A DNA stretch of 64,000 nt from Terrisporobacter petrolearius (GTDB taxonomy: Bacteria > Bacillota > Clostridia > Peptostreptococcales > Peptostreptococcaceae). The stretch spans positions 1-64,000 of the forward strand of contig NZ_JAHZMO010000007.1 in assembly GCF_020748185.1 (NCBI RefSeq), read 5' to 3'. The notes under the pieces are model-generated. The model did not search any database and was not told the origin of the DNA. It saw only the letters and a program-made list of their open reading frames with translations. Of this stretch, positions 1 to 8,770 are shown piece after piece. A program made the translations under genes and the position numbers. Each line of letters starts with the position of its first letter. Position 1 is the stretch's first letter.

Positions 1-216
1 ACTACTTAAATTACTTTATCTTAGGATAACTGAACTTTATAAAAAGTGGAATAATCGTCCAATTTCAAATTGGGCTCTTGTCAGAAATCAATTAGATATG
101 GATGAGAATTTAAAAGAAAGAGTTAAAAAATATCAGTATTAAAAAATCAGGTAGATTAATTTTATCTACCTGACTTATAAAATAAAAACTACTTACACAC
201 TTTTATTGACAAACCC
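1..216 (+). mobile_element. Right end of an IS256-family insertion sequence
   Basis: The window opens inside an insertion sequence. It holds the last 46 codons of the transposase, a 9-bp hairpin (147-173) just after its stop, and a terminal segment at about 192-216 (CTTACACACTTTTATTGAC core) resembling the right inverted repeat of clostridial IS256-family elements. The left end is outside the window, so the target duplication cannot be checked. The element abuts the 3' end of the histidine operon, pointing toward it. Confidence 0.7.
2..142 (+). CDS. IS256-family (mutator-type) transposase, C-terminal fragment
   Basis: The open frame enters from the left edge and ends at TAA 140-142, giving 46 residues. 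It begins LLKLLYLRITELYKKW and continues NRPISNWALVRNQLD. This matches the end of IS256-family transposases, where a K-x-LYL...KKW...I-x-NW...-L pattern follows the third catalytic acidic residue. The DDE catalytic residues are outside the window. The frame here is intact, so activity cannot be judged. Partial only because of the window edge. Confidence 0.8.
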   Translation, partial: LLKLLYLRITELYKKWNNRPISNWALVRNQLDMDENLKERVKKYQY

Positions 217-235
217 AATTTATCAATAAATAGAA

Positions 236-268
236 AAATCCAACAATATTTATATTGTTGGATTTTTT
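236..268 (-). terminator. Terminator of the hut operon (bidirectional)
   Basis: A perfect hairpin, AAATCCAACAATA with TATTGTTGGATTT, has a T-tract on either strand. It lies about 65 bp downstream of fchA and is likely to end the hut transcript. It may also stop read-through from the IS element. Confidence 0.8.
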
Positions 269-331
269 ATTTATTCCATTAGATTATTAGTTACATCTTA
301 TATCCCTAAATTGAAGGATGGGTTTTATATA

Positions 332-973
332 TTATTCTATTGTACCGTGTATCTTATCTAGTATTTTATCTCTTATTTCTTTTCCTTGCTTTAACATTTC
401 TGCACAACTATCAGCATATTTTTTGGCAAGTTCTTTATTTTCTAAGCCCATAAGGTTAACTTTGACATTTAATATGGCGCCCTCAAGCCCTGTACAAAGC
501 ATCAATGTTCCCACACCAATGTCAGTAATGGCATTTTGGTTTCCATTGTCTACTAAAAATTCTAACTCCTTCATTGCCTCTAGTGACAATGAAGCTGTCT
601 TATATGGAACTTTTATAGAGTATAATGTTGCATCAGCCATAGCCTGTTGTCTTTCTGTTATTTGTTTAAAAGTATCCTTTGGCATTTTTAAAGCTTTCAT
701 AAACTCATTGAAAGACTGAGTATCTTCATCTATAAGTTTACTCATTTCTTCCCTTATTTTTCCCAATTTATTAAACTTAACTTCAAATTCTTCTTTCACT
801 GCCTGATCTAAAGCTTCGTATTTCTTTTTCCCAAAGCTTAGGTGAGCCATCATTCTAGAAAGACCAATACCTATATCAGAAGCAAGAGCAGCCACTGAAC
901 CACCACCTGGTGCTGGCGAATTTGAATCTACTTCATTTGTAAAGTTTGTAACTGTCATATCTATTAATTTCAT
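332..973 (-). CDS. fchA: Formimidoyltetrahydrofolate cyclodeaminase
   Basis: FchA converts 5-formimino-THF to 5,10-methenyl-THF plus ammonia in the cytoplasm, releasing the one-carbon unit taken from histidine. The 213-residue protein is a single FTCD_C-type helical domain with the SPAPGGGSVAAL signature near residue 20, as in stand-alone cyclodeaminases. The ATG at 973 is chosen over the one 6 bp upstream because AGGGGG directly abuts the upstream ATG and sits 6 bp before this one. It is the last gene of the hut operon, 46 bp after hutI. In mammals the same activity is fused to the transferase encoded here by ftcD. Confidence 0.92.
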   Translation of the reverse strand: MKLIDMTVTNFTNEVDSNSPAPGGGSVAALASDIGIGLSRMMAHLSFGKKKYEALDQAVKEEFEVKFNKLGKIREEMSKLIDEDTQSFNEFMKALKMPKDTFKQITERQQAMADATLYSIKVPYKTASLSLEAMKELEFLVDNGNQNAITDIGVGTLMLCTGLEGAILNVKVNLMGLENKELAKKYADSCAEMLKQGKEIRDKILDKIHGTIE

Positions 974-1019
974 ATACATCCCCCTGAAAAATTTCCATGC
1001 TCGTGCTTTTGGAAATGTT

Positions 1020-2285
1020 TTAATAAACTACATGCTTGTTTTTAACCACAAGTCTTCCTTCTTTATAAACCCTATCTATATGGTTTATTCCAAAGTGGTA
1101 CATTAAATATTCCACATTTGGTGCATCAAATACAGCAATATCAGCTTTTTTACCTACTTCAATAGAACCTATTTCTGTTGCTCTATCTACACAGTGAGCT
1201 GCATTTATTGTTACTGCTGTTAATACTTCATTTGGCGTCATTTTTAAATTTAAGCATCCAAGTTGCATTACAAGTTGTAAGTTTTCACTTGGACAACTTC
1301 CTGGATTATAATCACTTGATAAGCTTATTGGAACATTTAAATCAATCATTTTTCTACCATTAGCAGAAGGTTTATTTAGATTAAATGATGTTCCTGGAAG
1401 AATATTTGCTATAACACCCTTCTCTGCCATGTCTTTTAGACCTTGCTCACTGGCAGCCATTAAATGATCTGCTGATATGCACCCAAGCTTAGCAGCAAGT
1501 TCTGCTCCACCTATAGGAACAATTTCATCAGCATGAATCTTTAATTTATAGCCCATTTCCTTTGCTTTGCTAAGTATGTAATCACTTTCTTGTACTGAAA
1601 ATACTCCTTCTTCACAAAATACATCGCAAAATTCAGCTAAATCCAGTTCTTTAACTTTTGGCATAATTTCTTCCACCAATAATTTAATATATGCTTCACT
1701 GTTTGACTTATATTCCACTGGCACTGCATGTGCTCCTAAAAACGTATGTACTAAATCTACAGGGTGGTCTTTGTCTAATTTATGGGCCACTTGAAGTTGC
1801 TTAACTTCTGTTTCAAGTTCTAGACCATATCCACTCTTTTCTTCCACAGTAGTTACGCCAAACTCTAACATTCTATCTAAACTTTTTTTTGCTTTTTTAT
1901 ATAATTCATCAAAGGTAGCTTTCTTTGTAGAGTCTACTGTACTTAGAATTCCTCCACCCTCTTGTAAAATTTGAATATAAGGTATACCATTTAGTTTTTT
2001 TGAAAATTCATTTTCTCTAGAACCTCCATGAACTAAATGAGTGTGAGAGTCAACAAGACCAGGAGTCACAAGCATTCCACTTGCATCATCTATTATAGTA
2101 TTTTCTCCTACTAAGGCTTTATAATCTTCACCAGTTCCCACTTTGAAAATTTTACCCTCAACTACTGCAATATAAGCATCTTCCAATATTGTTAGTTCAT
2201 TCATTTCCTTTCCTGCTTTAGGCAAGAATGAACCTTCCATAGTAACTAATTTTCCTATATTTTTTATAATTAAATCCATTTTCAT
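1020..2285 (-). CDS. hutI: Imidazolonepropionase
   Basis: HutI hydrolyses 4-imidazolone-5-propanoate to N-formimino-L-glutamate, the third step of histidine degradation. The 421-residue protein has the amidohydrolase metal motif HTHLVHGG near residue 82, ESGYG-like text as EKSGYG, a metal His in HADE, and SADHLMAAS and SSDYNPGSCPSENL in the C-terminal half. These are typical of the family, and the length is normal. A GGAG sits 9 bp before the ATG. It lies 24 bp downstream of ftcD and 46 bp upstream of fchA in the same operon. Confidence 0.95.
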   Translation of the reverse strand: MKMDLIIKNIGKLVTMEGSFLPKAGKEMNELTILEDAYIAVVEGKIFKVGTGEDYKALVGENTIIDDASGMLVTPGLVDSHTHLVHGGSRENEFSKKLNGIPYIQILQEGGGILSTVDSTKKATFDELYKKAKKSLDRMLEFGVTTVEEKSGYGLELETEVKQLQVAHKLDKDHPVDLVHTFLGAHAVPVEYKSNSEAYIKLLVEEIMPKVKELDLAEFCDVFCEEGVFSVQESDYILSKAKEMGYKLKIHADEIVPIGGAELAAKLGCISADHLMAASEQGLKDMAEKGVIANILPGTSFNLNKPSANGRKMIDLNVPISLSSDYNPGSCPSENLQLVMQLGCLNLKMTPNEVLTAVTINAAHCVDRATEIGSIEVGKKADIAVFDAPNVEYLMYHFGINHIDRVYKEGRLVVKNKHVVY

Positions 2286-2309
2286 TTTAATCTACTCCAT
2301 TTAACTTGA

Positions 2310-3185
2310 TTATAGTACTTTGTCTAAAGAGAAGTTTTCCAGACCTAAATAATAGGCTGCTGTATCTATTAGAGCTTCCATTGGGCAAAGTCCTACTATT
2401 TCACTTCCTGTAACATTTACACCATATCTTCTAGCTTCCATTTTTACAGCTTCGAAAGCCCTATATATGGCAGTTTTACTATAATCAGTTAAGTTCATAG
2501 TAACTTGAGTTATATTTCTTTCAGGAACTTCTACTGGTCCTGCTTTTATATATCTGTATCCACCACTAGAGTGTCTTATAGTTTTTGCAATCTTACTTGC
2601 TATTTCTATATTTGGTGTATCTAGGTTTATATTATATGCTATAAGAGGTTTTCTAGCTCCTATTGCTATGGCACCAGCAGTTGGGTGTTTTTTTGCAGGT
2701 CCAAAGTCTGGCTCCCAAGCTGTATCTTTTAATTTTTCATCTAAACCTTCGTACTCTCCTTTTCTAACAACTGCTAAATTTTCTCTTTCAGGTTTTGTTG
2801 CAGAAGCTTCATAAAGAAATACTGGTATATTGTAAGATTGTCCTACCATTTCACCTAATTCTTTTGAAAGAGCAACTGCATCCTCCATAGTCATCCCTTT
2901 TATAGGAATAAATGGACAAACATCACAAGCTCCAAATCTAGAGTGTTGTCCCTTATGATTGTTCATATCTATAACTTCTGATGCCACACCGATTGCTTCA
3001 AAAACTGCTTTTTTTACAGCTTGTGGCTCACCTATTACAGTAACTACTACTCTATTATAGTCTTTGTCTGCTTCATAGTTTAATAGTTTAACCCCTGGAA
3101 CACCTCTTAATGGGCTTACTATTTTTTCTATTTTTTCTAAGTCTACACCTTCACTAAAATTTGGTACGCATTGTACTATTGCCAT
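2310..3185 (-). CDS. ftcD: Glutamate formimidoyltransferase
   Basis: FtcD moves the formimino group of formiminoglutamate to tetrahydrofolate, yielding glutamate and 5-formimino-THF. The 291-residue protein covers only the N-terminal transferase domain of mammalian FTCD. It starts MAIVQCVPNFSEG, the family hallmark, and contains NHKGQHSRFGACDVCPFIP with the conserved His/Arg residues. A GGGGGAAA purine run precedes the ATG. With fchA this makes the folate branch of the pathway. There is no hutG or hutF in the operon, so formiminoglutamate is processed only through folate here. Confidence 0.95.
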   Translation of the reverse strand: MAIVQCVPNFSEGVDLEKIEKIVSPLRGVPGVKLLNYEADKDYNRVVVTVIGEPQAVKKAVFEAIGVASEVIDMNNHKGQHSRFGACDVCPFIPIKGMTMEDAVALSKELGEMVGQSYNIPVFLYEASATKPERENLAVVRKGEYEGLDEKLKDTAWEPDFGPAKKHPTAGAIAIGARKPLIAYNINLDTPNIEIASKIAKTIRHSSGGYRYIKAGPVEVPERNITQVTMNLTDYSKTAIYRAFEAVKMEARRYGVNVTGSEIVGLCPMEALIDTAAYYLGLENFSLDKVL

Positions 3186-3241
3186 ATTTTTTTCCCCCTA
3201 TTTACGATAATTATTTTAGTTAATATTTTGTATATTTATAA

Positions 3242-3282
3242 ACAAAGTCTATACTTCTAGTAATAAACTGCACAGACTTTGT
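3242..3282 (-). other. Intercistronic inverted repeat between hutU and ftcD
   Basis: ACAAAGTCT and AGACTTTGT form a 9-bp stem with a 23-nt loop in the 151-bp gap between hutU and ftcD, the longest gap in the operon. No U-tract follows on the minus strand, so it is more likely an mRNA stabiliser or partial attenuator than a terminator. Confidence 0.4.
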
Positions 3283-3336
3283 CTTATAAACCTAATTAAT
3301 TTTAAGTAAGATTTATATCTTCAGTGGATAAAATTA

Positions 3337-5379
3337 TTATTCAAATATTTTATCTCCAACTAAATCCTCGATCATTTCATCATCTGCTATAAATGGAAGT
3401 GTTAAATGGTCTTTTCCTTCACACATTTTATTGTATTCTATAACTGTAGTTATAGAGTTTTCATTTCTAGCCCAAGCACGTCTAGCAACACCACTCATAA
3501 CATCCCAAGGCATAGAAGTTCTTAGTATATCATCAACTCTCTGAGATCCATCAAGAACCATACCAAAACCACCATTTATAGATTTTCCAATTCCTACTCC
3601 TCCACCATTGTGAAGAGCTACCAAACTCATTCCTCTAGCACAGTTTCCTGCAAAGCAGTGAGTAGCCATATCAGCCATTATATTACTTCCATCTTTTATG
3701 TTGGAAGTTTCTCTAAATGGAGAGTCTGTCCCTGATACATCATGATGATCTCTACCCATCATAACTGGTCCTATTTCTCCACGTCTTACCATATCGTTAA
3801 ACTTAAGAGCTATATTTGTTCTACCCATAGCGTCTTGATATAATATTCTTGCTTGTGTTCCCACAACAAGATTGTTTTTAACTGCATCTCTTATCCATAT
3901 CCAGTTATCTCTATCTTGGTATCTCCTTTGTGGATCTATACAACTCATAGCTGCTTCATCAGTTTTAACTAAATCTTCATGCTTACCACTTAAACAAACC
4001 CATCTAAATGGACCATATCCAAAATCAAATAATTGAGGACCTAAAATATCTTCAACATAAGATGGGAATATAAATCCGTCTTTTTCGTCTACACCATTTT
4101 TAGAAATCTCTTTGCATCCAGCATCATAAACTGCTTTCATAAAACTGTTACCATAATCAAAGAAGTAAACTCCTCTATCATGTAATATCTTAATTAGTTC
4201 AAAGTGTTTTCTTAATGTTTCATCTACTAAATGAGCAAATTTTTGCGGGTCATGGGCTAGTAATTCTGTTCTTTGTTCAAAAGTCATTCCAACAGGACAA
4301 TAACCACCATCATAAACTGCATGACAAGAGGTTTGGTCTGACAATAAATCTATATGAATATTTTCATCTACTGCATATTCAAGCAAATCAACTATATTAC
4401 CATGAAAAGCTATAGCGCAAGGTTCTTTTGCATCCATTTTTTCCTTAGCAAGTTTAAAAGCATCTTCTGGTGAATTACTTACTTCACTTACCCACCCTTG
4501 ATCAAATCTAGTTTTTATTCTAGAAATATCAACTTCTGCAACTATTCCAACACCGCCTGCTATTTCTACAGCTTTACCTTGGGCACCACTCATTCCTCCA
4601 AGACCTGAAGTAACAAATAATCTTCCCTTCAAATCTTCATCTTGAGGTATACCAAGTTTTAGTCTTCCTGCATTTAATACAGTTGAGTAAGTTCCATGAA
4701 CTATACCTTGTGGTCCTATATACATCCATCCACCAGCAGTCATTTGACCATAGTTTGCCACACCTATGGCAGTTGCTCTTTTCCAATCATCTAAATTATC
4801 GAACATACCTATCATAAGTGAGTTTGTAAGTATAACTCTAGGTGCATCTGGTTTAGATTTGAAAAGTCCCACAGGATGACCAGATTGTATAACTAAAGTT
4901 TGATCCTGCGTTAAAACTTCTAAGTATTTTTTTACAAGTTGATATTGCATCCAGTTTTGAAATACTTGACCTGTTTCTCCATAAGTTACAAGTTCATAAG
5001 GATAAAGTGCCACATCAAAGTCTAAGTTGTTATCTATCATAACTTGAAAAGCTTTTCCATCTGTACATTTTCCTTTATACTCATCTATTTGCTTTCCATA
5101 AATCCTTTCTTCTGGTCTAAATCTATAACCATAGATTCTTCCATAAGTCATTAATTCATCTAAAAACTCTGGCGCTAAATTTTCATGATACTCTTCTGGT
5201 ATATATCTTAAAGCATTTTTTAAAGCTAATTTTATATCAGCATTGCTTAATTTTGCTTCTCTTCTTGGAGCTCTTCTTATTCCTTTTTCAAATGTGGGTA
5301 TTTCTTTAGGTATGTCAGTTAATTTGATTGTCATAGCATTTTTTATCTCTTCATTATTAAAATTCAAAGTCTTTTCCAT
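3337..5379 (-). CDS. hutU: Urocanate hydratase
   Basis: HutU hydrates urocanate to 4-imidazolone-5-propanoate using tightly bound NAD as electrophile. At 680 residues it belongs to the long urocanase class, closer in length to the vertebrate enzyme than to the ~555-residue Bacillus and Pseudomonas forms. Seen motifs include GLGGMSGAQGKA (Rossmann loop), DQTSCHAVYDGGYCPVG (active-site Cys) and FAGNCARGMSLVALHNGGG. A GGGGAAA purine run precedes the ATG. It follows hutH by 64 bp. Confidence 0.95.
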   Translation of the reverse strand: MEKTLNFNNEEIKNAMTIKLTDIPKEIPTFEKGIRRAPRREAKLSNADIKLALKNALRYIPEEYHENLAPEFLDELMTYGRIYGYRFRPEERIYGKQIDEYKGKCTDGKAFQVMIDNNLDFDVALYPYELVTYGETGQVFQNWMQYQLVKKYLEVLTQDQTLVIQSGHPVGLFKSKPDAPRVILTNSLMIGMFDNLDDWKRATAIGVANYGQMTAGGWMYIGPQGIVHGTYSTVLNAGRLKLGIPQDEDLKGRLFVTSGLGGMSGAQGKAVEIAGGVGIVAEVDISRIKTRFDQGWVSEVSNSPEDAFKLAKEKMDAKEPCAIAFHGNIVDLLEYAVDENIHIDLLSDQTSCHAVYDGGYCPVGMTFEQRTELLAHDPQKFAHLVDETLRKHFELIKILHDRGVYFFDYGNSFMKAVYDAGCKEISKNGVDEKDGFIFPSYVEDILGPQLFDFGYGPFRWVCLSGKHEDLVKTDEAAMSCIDPQRRYQDRDNWIWIRDAVKNNLVVGTQARILYQDAMGRTNIALKFNDMVRRGEIGPVMMGRDHHDVSGTDSPFRETSNIKDGSNIMADMATHCFAGNCARGMSLVALHNGGGVGIGKSINGGFGMVLDGSQRVDDILRTSMPWDVMSGVARRAWARNENSITTVIEYNKMCEGKDHLTLPFIADDEMIEDLVGDKIFE

Positions 5380-5443
5380 TTCGATTTCCCCTTTAAAAGT
5401 TTATTTTTAATCAGAATAAATATATAATTTATTTTTTATAAAA

Positions 5444-7027
5444 CTATATATTTTCTGATAGCTGTCCCTTTGTTTCTATATCTTCAAATAATAATATTTC
5501 TTGTTCTAAAGCTTCTTCAACAGCTTCAACTAGCAAATTTTCTTTTATAAGGTCTTCACAAATATTTATATCTTTGTACATTATTCTATCTTTATCTATA
5601 AATGGAGTATGCTCTCTCACAATATTGTAAGCAGCCTCTGTACCTACTCCTAATTTTTTCTTACCTCTTAAGTCTATTGCTTGAACACTTGTTAATATTT
5701 CCATAGCAATAACTTTTCTCACATTATCCATAATATCTCTAGCTTTTCTAGCTGCTATTGTTCCCATAGAAACATGATCTTCTTGATTTGCAGAAGAAGG
5801 AATAGAGTCTACACTTGCTGGATGAGCTAAAACTTTATTTTCTGAAACAAGTGATGCGGCAGAATACTGAACTATCATAAATCCAGAGTTTAAACCACCA
5901 TGATTAACTAAAAATGCTGGTAAACCATAACTTAAAGCTGGATTTACCATTTTTTCTAATCTTCTTTCTGCTATATTTGCCATTTCTGCCAAAGCAATTC
6001 CAAGGAAATCAAAGCTTAAAGCCATTGGTTGCCCATGAAAATTACCTCCAGAAATTATTTTTTGATCTTCTCCTGGGAATATTATTGGATTGTCTGTAAC
6101 TGAGTTCATTTCTATTTCTAATTTATTTTTTACATATTCTAAGGCATCTTTGCTAGCTCCATGGATTTGTGGCGAACATCTTAGAGAATATGCATCTTGA
6201 GTTCTAAGTTGCCCTTGCTTAGTAACCATTTCGCTTCCTTCCACCATAGTTAACACATTTTTTGCAGTATTAAATTGTCCTTTGTGAGGTCTGACTAAAT
6301 TAACTCTTTCATCCATGGCACAAGTTATACCATTTAATGCTTCCATTGTTAAGCATAAAGATATATCAGCAGTTTTCATTAAATTTAGTGCATCATGAAT
6401 AGTTATTGCACCAACTGCAGTCATACATTGAGTTCCGTTTATTAATGCTAAACCTTCTTTTGCACCTAAGTATTCAAGAGGTTTTATTCCTGCTTTTTCC
6501 ATAGCATCTTTGGATTCCATTCTTTTACCTTCATAAATTGCTTCACCAAGGCCTAACATAGTAAGTACCATATGAGACAGTGGAGCCAAATCTCCTGATG
6601 AGCCAAGTGACCCTTTTTCTGGAACTATTGGATGAACTCCTTTGTTTATCATAGAAGTTAATACTTCTAAGGTTTCACATCTTGCTCCCGAATATCCCTT
6701 AGATAATGCATTTGCTCTAAGTAGCATCATAGCTCTTACGATTTCTTCACTTAAGGGGTTTCCCACACCACACGAATGAGACATTATAAGATTAGTTTGT
6801 AATTGTCTGCACTCATCTTTTGATATTGCCACGTCAGAAAACTTACCAAATCCAGTAGTTATTCCATAAGATATTCGGCCTGCATCTACTATGTCGTCAA
6901 CTATTTGTCTAGAAGTTTTCACTTTTTCTAGAGCCTCTCTACTTATTTCTACAGGAAAATTGTATCTAGCAACATTCACTAAATCATCTAATGTAAGACT
7001 ATTACCATCGATTATTATTTTTTTCAT
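5444..7027 (-). CDS. hutH: Histidine ammonia-lyase
   Basis: HutH deaminates L-histidine to trans-urocanate and ammonia. The 527-residue protein has the aromatic ammonia-lyase fold signatures YGITTGFG (residues 54-61), GTQCMTAVGA, QDAYSLRCSPQ and GGNFHGQP. The MIO prosthetic group normally forms from Ala-Ser-Gly; here the motif reads GSLGSSGDLAPL, so the tripeptide is Ser-Ser-Gly at residues 143-145. The central Ser and Gly that cyclise are kept, so activity is expected. It is the first gene of the hut operon, preceded by GGGGAGG 7 bp before the ATG. Confidence 0.95.
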   Translation of the reverse strand: MKKIIIDGNSLTLDDLVNVARYNFPVEISREALEKVKTSRQIVDDIVDAGRISYGITTGFGKFSDVAISKDECRQLQTNLIMSHSCGVGNPLSEEIVRAMMLLRANALSKGYSGARCETLEVLTSMINKGVHPIVPEKGSLGSSGDLAPLSHMVLTMLGLGEAIYEGKRMESKDAMEKAGIKPLEYLGAKEGLALINGTQCMTAVGAITIHDALNLMKTADISLCLTMEALNGITCAMDERVNLVRPHKGQFNTAKNVLTMVEGSEMVTKQGQLRTQDAYSLRCSPQIHGASKDALEYVKNKLEIEMNSVTDNPIIFPGEDQKIISGGNFHGQPMALSFDFLGIALAEMANIAERRLEKMVNPALSYGLPAFLVNHGGLNSGFMIVQYSAASLVSENKVLAHPASVDSIPSSANQEDHVSMGTIAARKARDIMDNVRKVIAMEILTSVQAIDLRGKKKLGVGTEAAYNIVREHTPFIDKDRIMYKDINICEDLIKENLLVEAVEEALEQEILLFEDIETKGQLSENI

Positions 7028-7279
7028 ATAAACCTCCCCAAAACCTGTAATTAAATTTTATTGTTTATACTACATACTAAAAATTGTTAAAAAATATTTA
7101 TTCTAAATATTCTACATATTCCGAGGAGTATCCTTCCATATGTTACCATAATGTTTTTATTTAAAATATAAATTAAAATATATAGAAAAATATACTTCTC
7201 CCATTTAGCTAATCTCCTTCTAGAAATCCACATTTTATTTTGTCAAACATATGATTAAAGGTTGAAATTTACATATAAA
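7028..7279 (-). promoter_or_regulatory. hut operon upstream region
   Basis: About 250 bp of AT-rich DNA between hutH and the LacI gene terminator must hold the hut promoter. An imperfect dyad, ACATAT (7114-7119) and ATATGT (7138-7143), lies about 90 bp before hutH and could be an operator. A TTGACA hexamer occurs at about 7241-7246. No -10 at ideal spacing stands out, so the promoter is not pinned down. Confidence 0.35.
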
Positions 7280-7306
7280 AAGGATGTATCAAAAAAATAC
7301 ACCCTT
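7280..7306 (-). terminator. Terminator of the LacI-family regulator gene
   Basis: On the minus strand AAGGGTGTAT pairs with ATACATCCTT (10 bp, one G-U) around a 7-nt loop and is followed by TTTATATG, 20 bp after the regulator stop. Confidence 0.8.
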
Positions 7307-7325
7307 GAGTTTTAATATTTAATTT

Positions 7326-8336
7326 TTATTTTTTTATAACAGATTCTCTTTCCATAATTTGGTATGGTAATTCTATTTTCTTTTCTTCTACAGATTCACC
7401 ATTTATTATTTTAATTAAAGCTCTTATTGAAACTGCTCCCATATCGAATAATGGTTGATAAACTGTTGTCAATTTCGGTCTATATATTTTTGCAAGTTTT
7501 GTATCGTTAAATCCAGCTACAGAAATATCTTCCGGAACACTGTAACCTGAATCAAAGATTGCATTTATTGCTCCAACAGCTGCTTCATCACCTGTAACAA
7601 AAACTGCCGATGGTATTATTTTTTCATCTATAAGCTCTTTCATTGAGTTATATCCGCCCTCATAATCAGTATTTCCATATCTGATTAGTTCATCTCTAAC
7701 TGATATATCGTTATCTTTTAGAGCAGCTTCATAACCTCTTCTTCTTTCAATTTCTAGTATAGTATCTTCCTTACTAGTCATGATTAATGCTATGTCTTTG
7801 TGATTATTTTCAATTAGATACTTAGTCATGTCGTAAGTAGCTTTTTCGTTACTTGTACTTACAGTGTAAATGTCATAATCTCTTGCTGTTTTACTTATGT
7901 ATACTGCAGGAATACGACTTTCTTTCATAAAGTTTACATGCTCTTCATCTAATATCCAAGATAGCATAACTATACCTTCAACTTGCTTAGTTTTAAGTAG
8001 TCTTATACTATCTAGTTCTTGCTCTTTATCTGAATAAGTATTAACTAAAAGTATATCGTAGTCATACATCTTAGCAACCGCTTCTATTCCGTTCAATATT
8101 TCATTAACAAAAGAGTCTGATACTTCTGGAACTATGACTCCTATTAATTTACTTTTTTTAGTAACTAAACTCCTAGCAAGAGGATTAGGTACATAACCTG
8201 TTTCTTTAATTACTTCTAAAACCCTTTGTTTAACTTCGTCCGTTACTGGTTTCGAATCATTTATAACTCTTGAAACTGTTGATATGGATACACCAGCCAG
8301 TTTCGCAACATCTTTTATCGTTACGTTATTATTCAT
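7326..8336 (-). CDS. LacI-family transcriptional regulator (CcpA-like)
   Basis: A 336-residue repressor with the LacI helix-turn-helix at residues 5-25 (TIKDVAKLAGVSISTVSRVI), a hinge helix around PNPLARSL, and a periplasmic-binding-protein-like effector domain (IGVIVPEVSDSF ... SVAGFNDT). The N-terminal text resembles firmicute CcpA-type proteins, but effector and targets cannot be read from sequence. It is monocistronic with its own terminator. Adjacency to hutH makes carbon-catabolite control of the hut operon a reasonable guess, no more. GGAGGCAC sits just before the ATG. Confidence 0.85.
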   Translation of the reverse strand: MNNNVTIKDVAKLAGVSISTVSRVINDSKPVTDEVKQRVLEVIKETGYVPNPLARSLVTKKSKLIGVIVPEVSDSFVNEILNGIEAVAKMYDYDILLVNTYSDKEQELDSIRLLKTKQVEGIVMLSWILDEEHVNFMKESRIPAVYISKTARDYDIYTVSTSNEKATYDMTKYLIENNHKDIALIMTSKEDTILEIERRRGYEAALKDNDISVRDELIRYGNTDYEGGYNSMKELIDEKIIPSAVFVTGDEAAVGAINAIFDSGYSVPEDISVAGFNDTKLAKIYRPKLTTVYQPLFDMGAVSIRALIKIINGESVEEKKIELPYQIMERESVIKK

Positions 8337-8592
8337 TTCGTGCCTCCTATTATTACTATCAGTACGATTTCTTTGTCTAATCTCTTCATTTTAACATAAC
8401 TTGCGTATTTTATAAATACATATTATAATTTATTTCTATGCCAAAATGCTAAAAAGCTTTTTGTTATTATTATCAACTTATACTTATTATTTACATTTAA
8501 TTTATTAATATTTAAAATCTCATTAATTAAAGAGAATAATAAGACAAGAAATTAATAATCTCAAATATATCTACCTTTATTTTTGTACAAGA

Positions 8593-8758
8593 ATGTTAAT
8601 AGTACTTGCAGCTGGATATCTAAACGGATACGCTACTGAATATAAATATTCTACTATATTTGTTACAATTTCTGCCATAGGTTCAGCACCTTTAGTTGAA
8701 AATATGGATATTTTTACAAATAAAAGAATCTTAAGCTATAAACAGCTTAAGATTTTTT
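8593..8758 (+). pseudogene. Decayed coding remnant, family not recognised
   Basis: A + strand frame from 8593 reads like real protein for about 45 residues (LAAGYLNGYATEYKYSTIF then VTISAIGSAPLVE) and then runs straight through a strong terminator hairpin at 8727-8758 into the antisense of the next gene. There is no ribosome-binding site. It looks like the tail of a degraded gene whose stop was lost, but I cannot name the family. The rest of the 8337-8770 gap is AT-rich and contains the LacI gene's promoter region. Confidence 0.3.
8727..8758. terminator. Bidirectional terminator
   Basis: AATCTTAAGCT pairs with AGCTTAAGATT (11 bp), with TTTTTT following on the + strand and TTCTTTTATTT on the minus strand. 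It ends the HAAS membrane-protein gene on the minus strand. Confidence 0.8.
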
Positions 8759-8770
8759 ATTTTTCAATGT

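Noticed and set aside
1178-1363. Plus-strand frames opposite hutI, hutU, hutH, xylA and other genes
   Set aside because: They lie fully inside well-recognised genes on the other strand and lack ribosome-binding sites and family resemblance.
3242-3282. Terminator splitting the hut operon
   Set aside because: No U-tract on the transcribed strand and a 23-nt loop; the pathway genes on both sides belong together.
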